Assembly: GCA_021323675.1 (NCBI GenBank) | Contig: JAJPKP010000016.1 | Location: forward strand, 91,125-155,124 | Direction of reading: 5' to 3' | Source: Pseudomonadota bacterium | GTDB lineage: Bacteria; Desulfobacterota; Binatia; Binatales; Binataceae | DNA: 64,000 nucleotides | Part shown: one piece after another, positions 8,898-17,808 of the stretch | How positions within the stretch are numbered: position 1 is the stretch's first letter | How the letters are laid out: the number at the start of each line of letters is the position of its first letter | Notes under the pieces: model-generated | What the model saw: the letters and a program-made list of their open reading frames with translations, nothing else | What the model was told of the DNA's origin: nothing | Databases searched by the model: none | Position numbers and translations under genes: made by a program

Positions 8898-9876
8898 CTA
8901 TTTTGAAGAATCGCCCGGGGCCGTCTTGAACGACCAGCGATACACCTTTGAATCGACTGTCATCGAAACTTCGAACGTATGGCCGGGTTCGAGCGGTTTG
9001 CGCGGAATCATCACGACAGCGAGTGCAGCAGTCCCTCTTTGAAGAGCTTTTGCTGAGACGGGTCCGGATTTACGTAACTGGCCGCATCGAAGGCGCAGCT
9101 TTCCAGCGGCTTGCCATTTTCGAACAAACCGTGAGCTGTAAGCATGATGGCGGCGTTCATGTCCCGCGCCCATCCGAGTGAAAGCGGAATTGGAGCACCC
9201 GCCGGATACGTATAGCCGGGGCAAGCGGTCAGCGGGTCAAGGTACCCGAAATTGCCGAGCGGCTTCGCCGGGAGCTCGCTGCCCGGCGGAGGAAATTGCC
9301 GCGGGGTTTTGAGCCACATCCGTTCAATATCCGAATCGCTGAGCTTGACCCTTTGCGGGCTGTCATCTTCGGTGAAATATGTGTCGCGAAGGCCGGGGAA
9401 GCCGAACCAGATTGGGGTCAGGACAATACATCCCCCGCCACTACAGTATTGTCCGTAACCGATCGCGGATTGAGCGGGATCGAGCGTGGAAATTGCCATG
9501 AACGGAGTCGCGTGTACCAGGGATTTCCCGGGTCTTCTTCGTGGACACCTTTGGCCGGCTTGAACTGCTTGAGTTGTCCGTCAGCGTATGTGAAATCAAC
9601 CGGCTCGAGGTGATTTTCGGACACGTAGCGCGCGTGCTTCGCCGCTCCGTCATTCAGGGAGGGCGCGATCGTCATTTTCGGCAGATCGAGCAGGCCGCGG
9701 TAGTAGTTGACTCGCGCGACCGCCGAAGTGAGCTGCGGCGCCGGTGTCGCAGCCGCCTGCGGACCTTTGGACTCGGTCGTGTTCGCGGCCCCCGCCCCTG
9801 AAGAAACATGGTTTGGGGCGCATGCCGCCAGCAGAAGCAGAGGCGCCGCGAGCAGCAATGCGTTTTTCACGCTCAT
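8898..9876 (-). pseudogene. CAP-domain (SCP-like) lipoprotein, broken by two frameshifts
   Basis: One reading unit is spread over three frames. Frame one starts at ATG 9876 (MSVKNALLLAAPLLLLAAC, a lipoprotein signal with an LAAC box). It runs through VARVNYYRGLLDLP, NDGAAKHARYVSENH and KGVHEEDPGNPWYT, all typical of the CAP/SCP fold. Near 9505-9530 sense continues in a second frame as ATPFMAISTLDP and SAIGYGQYCSGGGC, down to SYVNPDPSQQ. Near 9030-9060 a third frame supplies VVMIPRKPLEPGHTFEVSM and the stop at 8898. CAP proteins normally have an extra stretch between the NPWYT and PFMAIS segments. Its absence suggests a deletion with frameshift rather than a single read error. The intact protein would be a secreted outer-membrane or periplasmic lipoprotein. 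Confidence 0.7.
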
Positions 9877-9973
9877 GTCCGGTTCGCTTCGGAAGTCGCA
9901 CTTTCCAAATAACGTCAAGTCAGCGCAAAATCAATTTTCAGCGAAATTCTGGCTCGATCGCCATGACAGAACG

Positions 9974-10816
9974 TCACGCGCCGGGCGGATGCGCCTGCTT
10001 CCAGGCGCTTGCGACCGCGGACATCGTAGTGAACTTCACCCTTCGATGGGTCCGGATGTGATCGACCAGCCGCTCCAGCATCAGCAGGCGATGGCCGCGG
10101 CCGATGACCTGCGGATGCATCGTCAGCGTGTAAATGCCTTCGCCGATGCGATCGTAAAGGTAGTCGAAATCGCCCGCCCAGATATCATAAACGGCATTGG
10201 GCGAAGCGAGCCCCTGCTGGATACCGCCGCGGCTGGTGACGTACTCGAATGCCGGAAAATCATCGAGTCCCCAGGTGAAGGGAATCTCGACGACGTTAGT
10301 CGGTTTGCCGAAGACGTAGGGACCGTCTTCCGGCGCGCGATCGCCAATTCGCATATAGTAGGGTGTGAAGTCGTCGCCCATCAGGCTCGAATCGTATTCG
10401 AAGCCATGCTTGACCAGCAGTCCCACCATGTTTTCGCTGAGTCCCGCGCCGGGTGAACGGAATCCCACCGGCCTGCGCCCGGTCATCCGGGTCAGCACTT
10501 CGTTGCCGTGCACGAGGATATGCTCTTCGTCTTCGGGGCTTTTCGGATGGGTGTGCAGGTAGCCGTGGTTGCCGATTTCGTGGCCTTCCGCGACCAGCCG
10601 CTCGACTACCTGAGGAAACGTTTCGGCGCTGTGCCCCGGCACGAACCAGGTGGAGGGAACACTCCAGTGCTTGAGCATGTCCAGCAGGCGCATCGCGCCG
10701 ACGCGGCCGAACTCGCCGCGCGAGATGGCGCTCAGCGATCCGGCGCGAAAGCCGCCGATCCACAGCGACAGCGCGTCGAAGTCGAAGGTAAGGCAGACGG
10801 AGATGTTCGCATCCAT
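9974..10816 (-). CDS. Polysaccharide deacetylase (NodB-like, CE4 family)
   Basis: A 280-residue metal-dependent deacetylase. Motif 1 is LTFDFDALS (residues 9-17), motif 2 is HEIGNHGYLHTHP (around residue 80), and motif 3 is RSPGAGLSENM (around residue 120). Together these give the Asp-His-His metal site and the active-site groove. It lacks a signal peptide, so it is probably cytoplasmic. Such cytoplasmic NodB-fold proteins include hydrolases of small amides (for example puuE-type allantoinase relatives) as well as true polysaccharide enzymes, so the substrate is open. The ATG at 10814-10816 follows AGAGGTGG, a good ribosome site. It lies 73 bases after the M1 aminopeptidase gene on the same strand. 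Confidence 0.85.
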   Translation of the reverse strand: MDANISVCLTFDFDALSLWIGGFRAGSLSAISRGEFGRVGAMRLLDMLKHWSVPSTWFVPGHSAETFPQVVERLVAEGHEIGNHGYLHTHPKSPEDEEHILVHGNEVLTRMTGRRPVGFRSPGAGLSENMVGLLVKHGFEYDSSLMGDDFTPYYMRIGDRAPEDGPYVFGKPTNVVEIPFTWGLDDFPAFEYVTSRGGIQQGLASPNAVYDIWAGDFDYLYDRIGEGIYTLTMHPQVIGRGHRLLMLERLVDHIRTHRRVKFTTMSAVASAWKQAHPPGA

Positions 10817-10889
10817 GTTCCACCTCTCGCGGCAGTCCGGCCGGCAGGCGCCGGCCCGGAGGTTTGTCTTGCGGCGTCTCGACTCACTC

Positions 10890-13475
10890 TTAGACTTTGG
10901 CCAGTGCTTCGAGCTTTTCCAGCCGTTGCTGGAGCTTTTTGTTTTCCTCGCGCAACTTGTCGATGTCTTCGCGCATCCGCGCGTCGTGTTCCGTCCGGCT
11001 GCGGCCTTCGCTGATGACCGCGATTGCGGTCCGCGCGCGGCGCTGGATCCTTCCGTCGAGGTCGCGGTCCGCCAGGCGGTGCAAGGGGGCGAGCGCGCGC
11101 GGATCGCCGATTTCCTCGAAGGCGGCCGGCAGCCGCATCCGCACCATGAACTCCTTGTCGTCGCTGAATGGCGCCAGGTAGTCGACGATCTCATCGCGCC
11201 ATGGATCGCGCTGGCGCGCCATCTTTGCCAGCGCGCCTATTGCGGCAACACGGGCGCGGGGTGGCTTTCCATAAGCGCTCCATTCGCGCGCCACCGCGAT
11301 GGTGCGCTCGTCGCGCGTCTCCGCCATCCCTCCCAGCGCATGCGCGCGGATGCTGTCGAGATGTGATTCACGGCGCATCGCTCCTTCGAGGATGTCGAAG
11401 GCCCGGCGATCGCGCGTCTCGCCAAGCGCAAGGGCGGCTTCCGCCTCCACGAGATAGCTCTCGTCGCCGCGTTCCACCAATTCAGCGAGAGCGGACGCGG
11501 CGCGTTCGTTGTTTCGGAACTGGCCCAACGCTCGCGCGACCGCGCGCCGCGCCTTCGGATGATTCACCTTGAGTCCTTCTATCAGCGCGTCGAGGGCGGC
11601 TTCGGTGCGAATCTCGCCGAGCGCGCTGGCGGCATCCGCCTGCACGCCCCAGAACTTGTCCCCCAGCATGGCATCGCGCAGGGCGGCAACCGCCTGCGGG
11701 CTGCCTTCCTTGCCGAGCTCGCGCGCGGCCGCCGCGCGGCCGATGGCTTCAGGTGCGTGCTTTAGTTCCGTCTCGAGCGCTTCGCGCCCGCGTTTATGCT
11801 TGAGGGTCTTGGCGATGTCGAAGTTGGGGTCGAAACGCACCGCCTTGGGCGCTTTGTCGGCAGGGAAGCTGAATACCTGCTCCGCCTGGCGAATCTCGAC
11901 TCGATGGCGCGTTTCCTTACCGTCGCCGTCGAGGAGCGCGATGGTGGTGGTGAAGCGAAACAGTGGTGTGGTAGCGGAAGTCTTCTGGGTCTGTTTGACG
12001 GTCACGCTTGCGAGCTTGCGCTTGTCGTCATAGGAGCTGGTTACTTCGATTTCAGGGTGTCCCTCCTTGTACACCCATTGGTCGAAGAACCATTCGAGGT
12101 TGCGGCCGGTCGCATCTTCGAAGGCGCGTTCCAAATCGCGCGTGATTACGTTGCCGCCGCGATGGCGGGTGCAATAGAGGTTCAGCGACTTGAAAAAGAG
12201 CGCGTCGCCGACCTCTTGCCTGAGCATGTGCAGGACCAGCGATCCTTTTTCGTACAGATGGCGATCGAAGAGCTCGATAGGCGCGCGATAGCGGTTGCAC
12301 ACGATCGGGCGGCGATACTCGTGCGAATCTTCCGCGAGGTAGGCTTCCCGGTCCTGCCGGCGGTTCCACGCGAACTCGTCCGCGCCCAGATTTTCCTCGC
12401 ACCATAGCGCCTCGAAGTAGGTGGCGAAGCCTTCGTTCAGCCACGCGTGCGCCCAGTCGCGGCAGGTGAGCAGGTCGCCCCACCATTGATGGGCGAGTTC
12501 GTGCGCGACCAGCGGATCGCTCTTGAAGTCGAGATGCGCGCGCGCATCGTGCAGCGTGTCCGCGGTCTGAGTCGTGGCCGAAGTGTTCTCCATCCCGCCG
12601 AAAATAAAATCGTTCACCGCCACCTGCGCGTATTTGGCGTAAGGGTAGGGGACTCCGATTATTCGCTCGAAGAACTGGATCATTTGCGGCGTGTTTCCGA
12701 ACGCGCGGCGCGCGTCGTCCTCGCGGCCGGGATGCACGTAATAGACGACGGGCGTGGCGCCGGCGCAGTCCTCGATCGCGACAAATTCGCCCGCCGCCAG
12801 CGTGATCAGGTAGGTGGAATGCGGCACGTCGTGCCGCCAATGGAACGTGCGCGTGGCGGCCGCGGCGTTGCGGGTGTTGGAAATCAGCGCACCGTTGGAG
12901 ATCGCGGTGAATTTTTCGGGAACGGTCGCGATCACCTCGCTGGTCGCCCGATCGTTCGGATAGTCGTAGCAGGGGAACCAGTAGCGAGAGTCTTCGTCCT
13001 CGCCCTGCGTCCATGCCTGGACGGGCTTGTCCGGGTAGGCTTCATCGGGACCCACGAAGTAAAGCCCGCGCCGCGGCGCGGCGGAATAATCAATTGCGAC
13101 TTCGATCTCCGCGCCTGCCTTCAAAGCGCGCGGAAGGGCAACGATCACCTTTCCGTCTCGAACCTCGAATGCCGCTCGCTCGCCGCCGACCCGGACGGAA
13201 CCGATATCGAGTTCGGCGGCATCGAACTCGAGGCTTGAGAGATCGTCAAGGATCGCCGCAAGGCGATGGGTCGCGGTTCCGCTGATGCGTTTCTTTTCAA
13301 AGTCCAGGGCGACTTCGAGCCGGACGTGGAGGATGTCGGCTACCCGGTCGCGCGGCCATTGCGGCTCGACGTGGGCGGGCTGAAACGGCCTGCGGCCGTT
13401 CTGGAAGCGGCCGGAGAACGCAAGGCGGTCGCCGATCTGTTCGGCAACCTCATCGAGAAAACGCGGCTTGTGCAT
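10890..13475 (-). CDS. M1 family metallo-aminopeptidase with C-terminal HEAT repeats
   Basis: An 861-residue zinc aminopeptidase. The N-terminal beta-saddle (about residues 40-230) is followed by the exopeptidase motif GGMEN and the zinc motif HELAH (His325, Glu326, His329), then WLNEGFATYFEAL with the third ligand. The catalytic domain ends near residue 560. From about 560 to 830 there are alpha-helical HEAT/PBS-type repeats (AIGRAAAARELGKEGSPQAV, VQADAASALGEIRTEAALDA, EAALALGETRDRRAFDI), and the last 40 residues form a coiled coil. Classic M1 enzymes have an ERAP1-like C-terminal domain, so recognisable HEAT repeats here are a related but distinct arrangement. No signal peptide is seen. It removes N-terminal residues from peptides in the cytoplasm. 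Confidence 0.93.
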   Translation of the reverse strand: MHKPRFLDEVAEQIGDRLAFSGRFQNGRRPFQPAHVEPQWPRDRVADILHVRLEVALDFEKKRISGTATHRLAAILDDLSSLEFDAAELDIGSVRVGGERAAFEVRDGKVIVALPRALKAGAEIEVAIDYSAAPRRGLYFVGPDEAYPDKPVQAWTQGEDEDSRYWFPCYDYPNDRATSEVIATVPEKFTAISNGALISNTRNAAAATRTFHWRHDVPHSTYLITLAAGEFVAIEDCAGATPVVYYVHPGREDDARRAFGNTPQMIQFFERIIGVPYPYAKYAQVAVNDFIFGGMENTSATTQTADTLHDARAHLDFKSDPLVAHELAHQWWGDLLTCRDWAHAWLNEGFATYFEALWCEENLGADEFAWNRRQDREAYLAEDSHEYRRPIVCNRYRAPIELFDRHLYEKGSLVLHMLRQEVGDALFFKSLNLYCTRHRGGNVITRDLERAFEDATGRNLEWFFDQWVYKEGHPEIEVTSSYDDKRKLASVTVKQTQKTSATTPLFRFTTTIALLDGDGKETRHRVEIRQAEQVFSFPADKAPKAVRFDPNFDIAKTLKHKRGREALETELKHAPEAIGRAAAARELGKEGSPQAVAALRDAMLGDKFWGVQADAASALGEIRTEAALDALIEGLKVNHPKARRAVARALGQFRNNERAASALAELVERGDESYLVEAEAALALGETRDRRAFDILEGAMRRESHLDSIRAHALGGMAETRDERTIAVAREWSAYGKPPRARVAAIGALAKMARQRDPWRDEIVDYLAPFSDDKEFMVRMRLPAAFEEIGDPRALAPLHRLADRDLDGRIQRRARTAIAVISEGRSRTEHDARMREDIDKLREENKKLQQRLEKLEALAKV

Positions 13476-13598
13476 GTGGGCGATCCTAACAAAGAATCCG
13501 CGAATTACGCAGATTCAAAGGTGCGGCTCCAGGCCGGCGCTCCGAACGATTTGGACGGCGCTACTCGTATCCTTGAACGAGAACCGGGGCGGCTGCCG

Positions 13599-15185
13599 CT
13601 ATCCGCTATCGAGCACCAGCGCTTCGTTTGGAGCGAGACGCATTTTGCCGCTCGCGATTCGGCCCGGCTCGCGCCCGAAGTCGCTGCTCAGCAGGATTTT
13701 TCCCGAGGGCAATTCGATGCCGCGGGGTTCGTCCGCGAAGTTCAGCGCGACCATCGCGTGGCTGCCCGCCGCCTCGCGAGCGAACACGAAGCAGTCCGCG
13801 GGCGCATCGTCAACGACGCGGATAGTTCCCGCGGTCAATGCGGGCGATGCGCGGCGCGCGCGGATGGCGCGCCGGTAAAACGACAGCATCGAATAGGGAT
13901 CGTCACTCTGCCTTGCCACGTTGACCGCGGCGCAGTTGCCGAGCGGCAACCACGGCGAGCGCGAACTCGTAAAGCCGCCGCCGGGTTCATTCGACCATTG
14001 CATCGGCGTGCGGCATCCGTCGCGGCCGACCGGATCGCGCCATCGTTCCCGCGAAATCTCCACGTCGGGCATCCCGATTTCCTCGCCGTAGTAGAGAAAC
14101 GGCGTGCCGCGCAAACCGAGCAGCATCACCGCGGCGAGCCGGGCGCGGGCTTCGGTCGCGGGACCGCTCTGGTAGCGAGTGATGTGGCGGGGAAAATCAT
14201 GGTTGGAAAGCGTCCAGGTCGGCCACGAGCCAGTGGGCAGGATACGTTCGATCTCCGCGACCTGCGCGCGAAACCGCTCGGCTTTCCAGGGGCAGAAGAG
14301 AAACCGGAAATTGAACGCTTGCTGCAATTCGTCGGGGCGCAAATAGAGCGCCAGCGACTCATTGCTGTGCGGCCATACCTCGCCAACCATCATCCGGTCG
14401 CCGTATTCGTCGATCACTCGCCGGAAGCCCCGGATGATTTCGTGGACTTCAGGCTGATCGAAGTCGTACAGATGGCGCTGTTTGAGGGCGACATCCGTTT
14501 GCGATCCCCACTCGACTTTCACCAGGGGCGGATTGTCGCGAAACTGCGCGTCTTTGATCATTCCGTGGATCACATCGACGCGATAGCCCGCCGCGCCGCG
14601 ATCCAGCCAGAAGCGGATCACATCGTGCATCGCGGCGATGACCTCAGGATTGCGGTAGTTCAGGTCCGGCTGTTGTTCCAGAAACAGATGCAGGTACCAT
14701 TCGCCGGTCGCTTCGTGCCATTTCCAGGCGGGTCCGCCGAAGATGCTCACCCAGTTGTTCGGCGGGTTGTCGGGCGCACCCGCCTTCCAGATGTACCAAT
14801 CGCGCCGGGGATTGCTCCGCGACGACTGCGACTGCTGGAACCATCGATGGCGATCGGAGGTGTGGTTCGGAACCAGATCGAGGATGACGCGAATGCCGCG
14901 GCGGCGCGCTTCCCGAATCAGCCGATCGAACGCCGGCAGGCCGCCAAGGTCAGGATGCACGTCGCAGTAATCGCTGACATCGTAGCCCCAGTCGTTGAGC
15001 GGCGACGGATTGATTGGGCTCAGCCAGATCGCGTCGATACCGAGTGAGCGGTCGGTCCCGTCATTGAGATAGTCGAGGTGTTCGGTGATGCCGTCGAGGT
15101 CTCCGATGCCGTCGCCATTGGAGTCCGCAAAACTGCGCGGATAGATCTGGTAGAAAACCGCGCTCCGCCACCATTGCGAGGCCAT
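13599..15185 (-). CDS. GH13 alpha-glucosidase / oligo-1,6-glucosidase-type amylase
   Basis: A 528-residue glycoside hydrolase family 13 enzyme. The barrel opens with WWRSAVFYQIYPRSFADSNG. Conserved region I is ILDLVPNHTSD, region II GYRVDVIHG (nucleophile Asp204), region III MMVGEVW (acid/base Glu269), and region IV TLSNHDFPRH (Asp330). The C-terminal beta domain follows. There is no signal peptide, so it acts in the cytoplasm on short alpha-glucosides such as isomaltose, sucrose or trehalose-type sugars. Exact specificity is not readable. It is separated from the downstream aminopeptidase by 123 bases and from DUF2007 by 39 bases. Confidence 0.92.
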   Translation of the reverse strand: MASQWWRSAVFYQIYPRSFADSNGDGIGDLDGITEHLDYLNDGTDRSLGIDAIWLSPINPSPLNDWGYDVSDYCDVHPDLGGLPAFDRLIREARRRGIRVILDLVPNHTSDRHRWFQQSQSSRSNPRRDWYIWKAGAPDNPPNNWVSIFGGPAWKWHEATGEWYLHLFLEQQPDLNYRNPEVIAAMHDVIRFWLDRGAAGYRVDVIHGMIKDAQFRDNPPLVKVEWGSQTDVALKQRHLYDFDQPEVHEIIRGFRRVIDEYGDRMMVGEVWPHSNESLALYLRPDELQQAFNFRFLFCPWKAERFRAQVAEIERILPTGSWPTWTLSNHDFPRHITRYQSGPATEARARLAAVMLLGLRGTPFLYYGEEIGMPDVEISRERWRDPVGRDGCRTPMQWSNEPGGGFTSSRSPWLPLGNCAAVNVARQSDDPYSMLSFYRRAIRARRASPALTAGTIRVVDDAPADCFVFAREAAGSHAMVALNFADEPRGIELPSGKILLSSDFGREPGRIASGKMRLAPNEALVLDSG

Positions 15186-15224
15186 CGCGTTGCTATCCGA
15201 TTCTCAACCCGCCTGCGCCCGCCG

Positions 15225-15467
15225 CTAGCTTTCGAAGCCCAGGTCTTTGAGGCGCCGGCGCGCTTCGCCGGCGGCGTCGGAATGGACCATCAGGCGCACC
15301 GTCACCGCGGCCGTCGATCCCAGCATCCGCGACGCATCCGAGTCGAAAATGAAGCATTCGAGGCCGGAGCCTTCGAGCAGGTCATATGCGATTTTGACCT
15401 GGGTCGGGTCGATGCTGTTGAAGACCTCTTCGAGCTGGTCAGGCGGCGGCGCGCTTCTTCGATCCAT
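15225..15467 (-). CDS. DUF2007 domain protein
   Basis: An 80-residue protein matching the DUF2007 pattern: QVKIAYDLLEGSGLECFIFD followed by MLGSTAAVTVRLMVHSDAAG and a closing helix. The fold is a small ferredoxin-like (PII-like) alpha/beta unit, sometimes labelled 'putative signal transducing protein', but no activity is known. It lies 18 bases after the DedA gene on the same strand, so it is likely co-transcribed with it. Confidence 0.8.
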   Translation of the reverse strand: MDRRSAPPPDQLEEVFNSIDPTQVKIAYDLLEGSGLECFIFDSDASRMLGSTAAVTVRLMVHSDAAGEARRRLKDLGFES

Positions 15468-15485
15468 GGATGGTTCCGTTTTCCG

Positions 15486-16130
15486 CTAGTCGCCAGCGGG
15501 GTTGTTTAGGGGAGTCCGAAGGATGCTTCTGATTCGATTGTAGATGACCAGCGCGGCCCCCGCGAGGATCAGTATCGCAATGATGGTGTCGAAGCGGTGG
15601 AAATAGGGAGCCAGCTCCTCCCAGTGCTGTCCCAGCTTCATGCCCGCATAGGCCAGTGCCAGGCACCACAAATAAGATCCTGCCAGCGTGTATACGGTGA
15701 AGGGCAACAGGCGCATCCGCGACACTCCCGCGGGCAGCGCGATAAACGTCCGAACCACCGGCAGAAGGCGGCTGATAAAGACGGCCGACCGGCCCCATTT
15801 GTCGAAGAACCAATCCGCCAATTCGATCTCGTGAGGCGCGATCAGCACCCATCGCCCGTAGTTCAGCAGAAACCATCGCCCGCTGTTCGCGCCTATGAAG
15901 TAGGCCACGTAGGACCCGAGCAGACATCCGACCGCGCCCGCGATCGCGACGAGCTGAAGCTCGAAGCGGCCGGTGTGAACCAGATAGCCGGAGAACGGCA
16001 TGATTATCTCCGAGGGGAGGGGGATGCACGCGCTCTCGATCGCCATCATCAGGATGACGCCGCCGTAACCGAGCGATGAGATGGCCGCGATAATGAATGC
16101 TGATACGAGGGAAAAAATTTTTTCAGTCAT
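15486..16130 (-). CDS. DedA family membrane protein
   Basis: A 214-residue inner-membrane protein of the DedA/VTT superfamily, whose members act as lipid or undecaprenyl-phosphate flippases and support membrane homeostasis. Signatures: SACIPLPSEIIMPFSGYL in the first re-entrant loop (Glu in a PSE motif), GCLLGSYVAYFIGANSGRW, FISRLLPVVRTFIALPAGVS with the conserved Arg pair, and a terminal helix ILILAGAALVIYNRI. It starts with ATG at 16128-16130 and is divergent from citrate synthase. Confidence 0.9.
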   Translation of the reverse strand: MTEKIFSLVSAFIIAAISSLGYGGVILMMAIESACIPLPSEIIMPFSGYLVHTGRFELQLVAIAGAVGCLLGSYVAYFIGANSGRWFLLNYGRWVLIAPHEIELADWFFDKWGRSAVFISRLLPVVRTFIALPAGVSRMRLLPFTVYTLAGSYLWCLALAYAGMKLGQHWEELAPYFHRFDTIIAILILAGAALVIYNRIRSILRTPLNNPAGD

Positions 16131-16210
16131 GTGTGAACGGATGGCGCGGTCCGGGTTGCCGCGTTCTCAGAGCCTGCCATGAGCGGAAGGCGAAAGCGAG
16201 ACGCGCGCGA

Positions 16211-16240
16211 TTGCCCCAGTGCGCGCGGATCGCGTACACT
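16211..16240 (+). promoter_or_regulatory. Putative sigma-70 promoter of citrate synthase
   Basis: TTGCCC (16211-16216) and TACACT (16235-16240) are separated by 18 bases, close to the -35/-10 consensus. They sit in the DedA/citrate synthase divergent region about 90 bases before the ATG at 16328. The sequence match is moderate and untested. Confidence 0.35.
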
Positions 16241-16327
16241 GCAGAACGGCATTACTGCATATATGTTGACCGCCCGGCGGCTGCCGAGCCTCGGCGGCAG
16301 CCAGAATCTCCAGATGGAAGAAAGACC

Positions 16328-17659
16328 ATGGCAAAGAACAGTCTCAGCATCGTCGATAACCGGACCGGCAAGAGTTACGAAATTCCGATCGAAGAAGGCG
16401 GAGTAATCCGCGCCTCCGCGCTGCGCAATATCAAAACCTCGCCGGAAGATTTCGGCCTGATGTCGTATGACCCCGCGTTTACCAACACCGCGTCGTGCCG
16501 GAGCAAAATTACCTTCATCGACGGCGACAAGGGCATCCTGCGCTACCGCGGTTATCCGATCGAAGAACTGGCTGAGAAGAGCAACTACCTGGAGACGGCC
16601 TACCTGATAGTGAAGGGCGAGCTGCCCGATCGCGAGCACTATCAGCGCTGGGAAAACAACATCAAGATTCACACGATGGTCCACGAGAGCATCAAGCAGT
16701 TCATGCAGGGCTATCGTTACGACGCGCATCCGATGGGGATGCTGCTGGGGACGGTGGGAGCGCTGTCGACGTTTTATCCGGACGCGGCGAATATCAACGA
16801 CCTCGAGTCGCGCCGGCTGCAGACCCGCCGCCTGATCGGAAAGATGCCCACGCTGGCTGCATTCGCCTATCGGCACACGCGCGGGCTGCCATACGTTTAT
16901 CCCGACAACGACCTCAGCTACACCGGCAATTTCATGTCGATGCTGTTCAAGATGACGGAGCTCAAGTACAAGCCCAATCCGGTCCTTGAACGGGCGCTCG
17001 ACGTGCTTTTCATCCTGCACGCCGATCACGAGCAAAACTGTTCGGCCAACGCGATGCGATCGGTGGGAAGCTCGCAGCCGGACCCGTATGCGGCCGCCGC
17101 CGCGGCGGTGGCGGCGCTGTACGGACCGCTGCACGGGGGAGCCAACGAACAGGCGATCCGCGGGCTGATGGAGATCGGGTCGGTCAAGAACATTCCGGAC
17201 ATGATCAAGCGCGTGAAGAATCGCGAGCGCCGCCTGATGGGATTCGGGCATCGCGTTTACAAGAATTACGATCCGCGCGCGAAGATCCTGAAAAAGCTCG
17301 CCTATGAGGTCTTCGAGGTCACCGGCAAGAACCCGCTCATCGACATCGCGGTCGAACTCGAACGTATCGCGCTGGAAGACGACTATTTCGTCTCCCATAA
17401 GCTTTATCCGAACGTCGATTTCTACTCGGGCATAATTTACCAGGCGATGGGATTCCCGATGACGATGTTTCCGGTGCTGTTCGCGATTCCGCGGACGGCG
17501 GGCTGGATGGCGCAATGGGCGGAAATGGTCCGCGATCCCGAGCAGGCGATTGCGCGTCCGCGGCAGGTTTATATCGGCGAGCAGCTCCGTCATTACGCTC
17601 CGATCGATCAAAGGCCGAAGCCCACTCAGCGCGAAGACGCGGTAAGTGAAGCGATCTGA
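16328..17659 (+). CDS. gltA: Citrate synthase
   Basis: A 443-residue enzyme condensing acetyl-CoA with oxaloacetate to open the TCA cycle. The start MAKNSLSIVDNRTGK at 16328 is chosen because the N-terminal domain (SYEIPIEEGGVIRASALRN) and length fit type II citrate synthases, and GGAAGAAAG lies just upstream. An in-frame extension to about 16097 is non-homologous sequence. Catalytic-site segments: DHEQNCSANAMRSVGSS (His), GPLHGGANEQAI, MGFGHRVYKNYDPRAKI (second His and binding Arg), and FYSGIIYQAMGFP with the catalytic Asp region following. A weak hairpin and a six-T run near 17738 may terminate transcription. Confidence 0.96.
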   Translation: MAKNSLSIVDNRTGKSYEIPIEEGGVIRASALRNIKTSPEDFGLMSYDPAFTNTASCRSKITFIDGDKGILRYRGYPIEELAEKSNYLETAYLIVKGELPDREHYQRWENNIKIHTMVHESIKQFMQGYRYDAHPMGMLLGTVGALSTFYPDAANINDLESRRLQTRRLIGKMPTLAAFAYRHTRGLPYVYPDNDLSYTGNFMSMLFKMTELKYKPNPVLERALDVLFILHADHEQNCSANAMRSVGSSQPDPYAAAAAAVAALYGPLHGGANEQAIRGLMEIGSVKNIPDMIKRVKNRERRLMGFGHRVYKNYDPRAKILKKLAYEVFEVTGKNPLIDIAVELERIALEDDYFVSHKLYPNVDFYSGIIYQAMGFPMTMFPVLFAIPRTAGWMAQWAEMVRDPEQAIARPRQVYIGEQLRHYAPIDQRPKPTQREDAVSEAI

Positions 17660-17808
17660 GCGCATCGGCGGGCGTCTGGGTGATGTTTCGCAGCCGCCGA
17701 GAGCCGAAGAGCAACCAGCGTTTGCGGGGGCTGTTTTTTCGATTTGCTTTCCGGGCCGCTTAATCTAAGACTTTGTAAGGCGCTGAATTTGCTCGTGGAA
17801 GGCGCGCA

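Noticed and set aside
13266..15047. Long open frame antisense to the GH13 amylase
   Set aside because: The minus-strand gene has all catalytic motifs; the antisense translation has no recognisable domain.
16127..17665. Open frame antisense to citrate synthase
   Set aside because: Shadow of a strongly conserved gene on the plus strand; no domain features.
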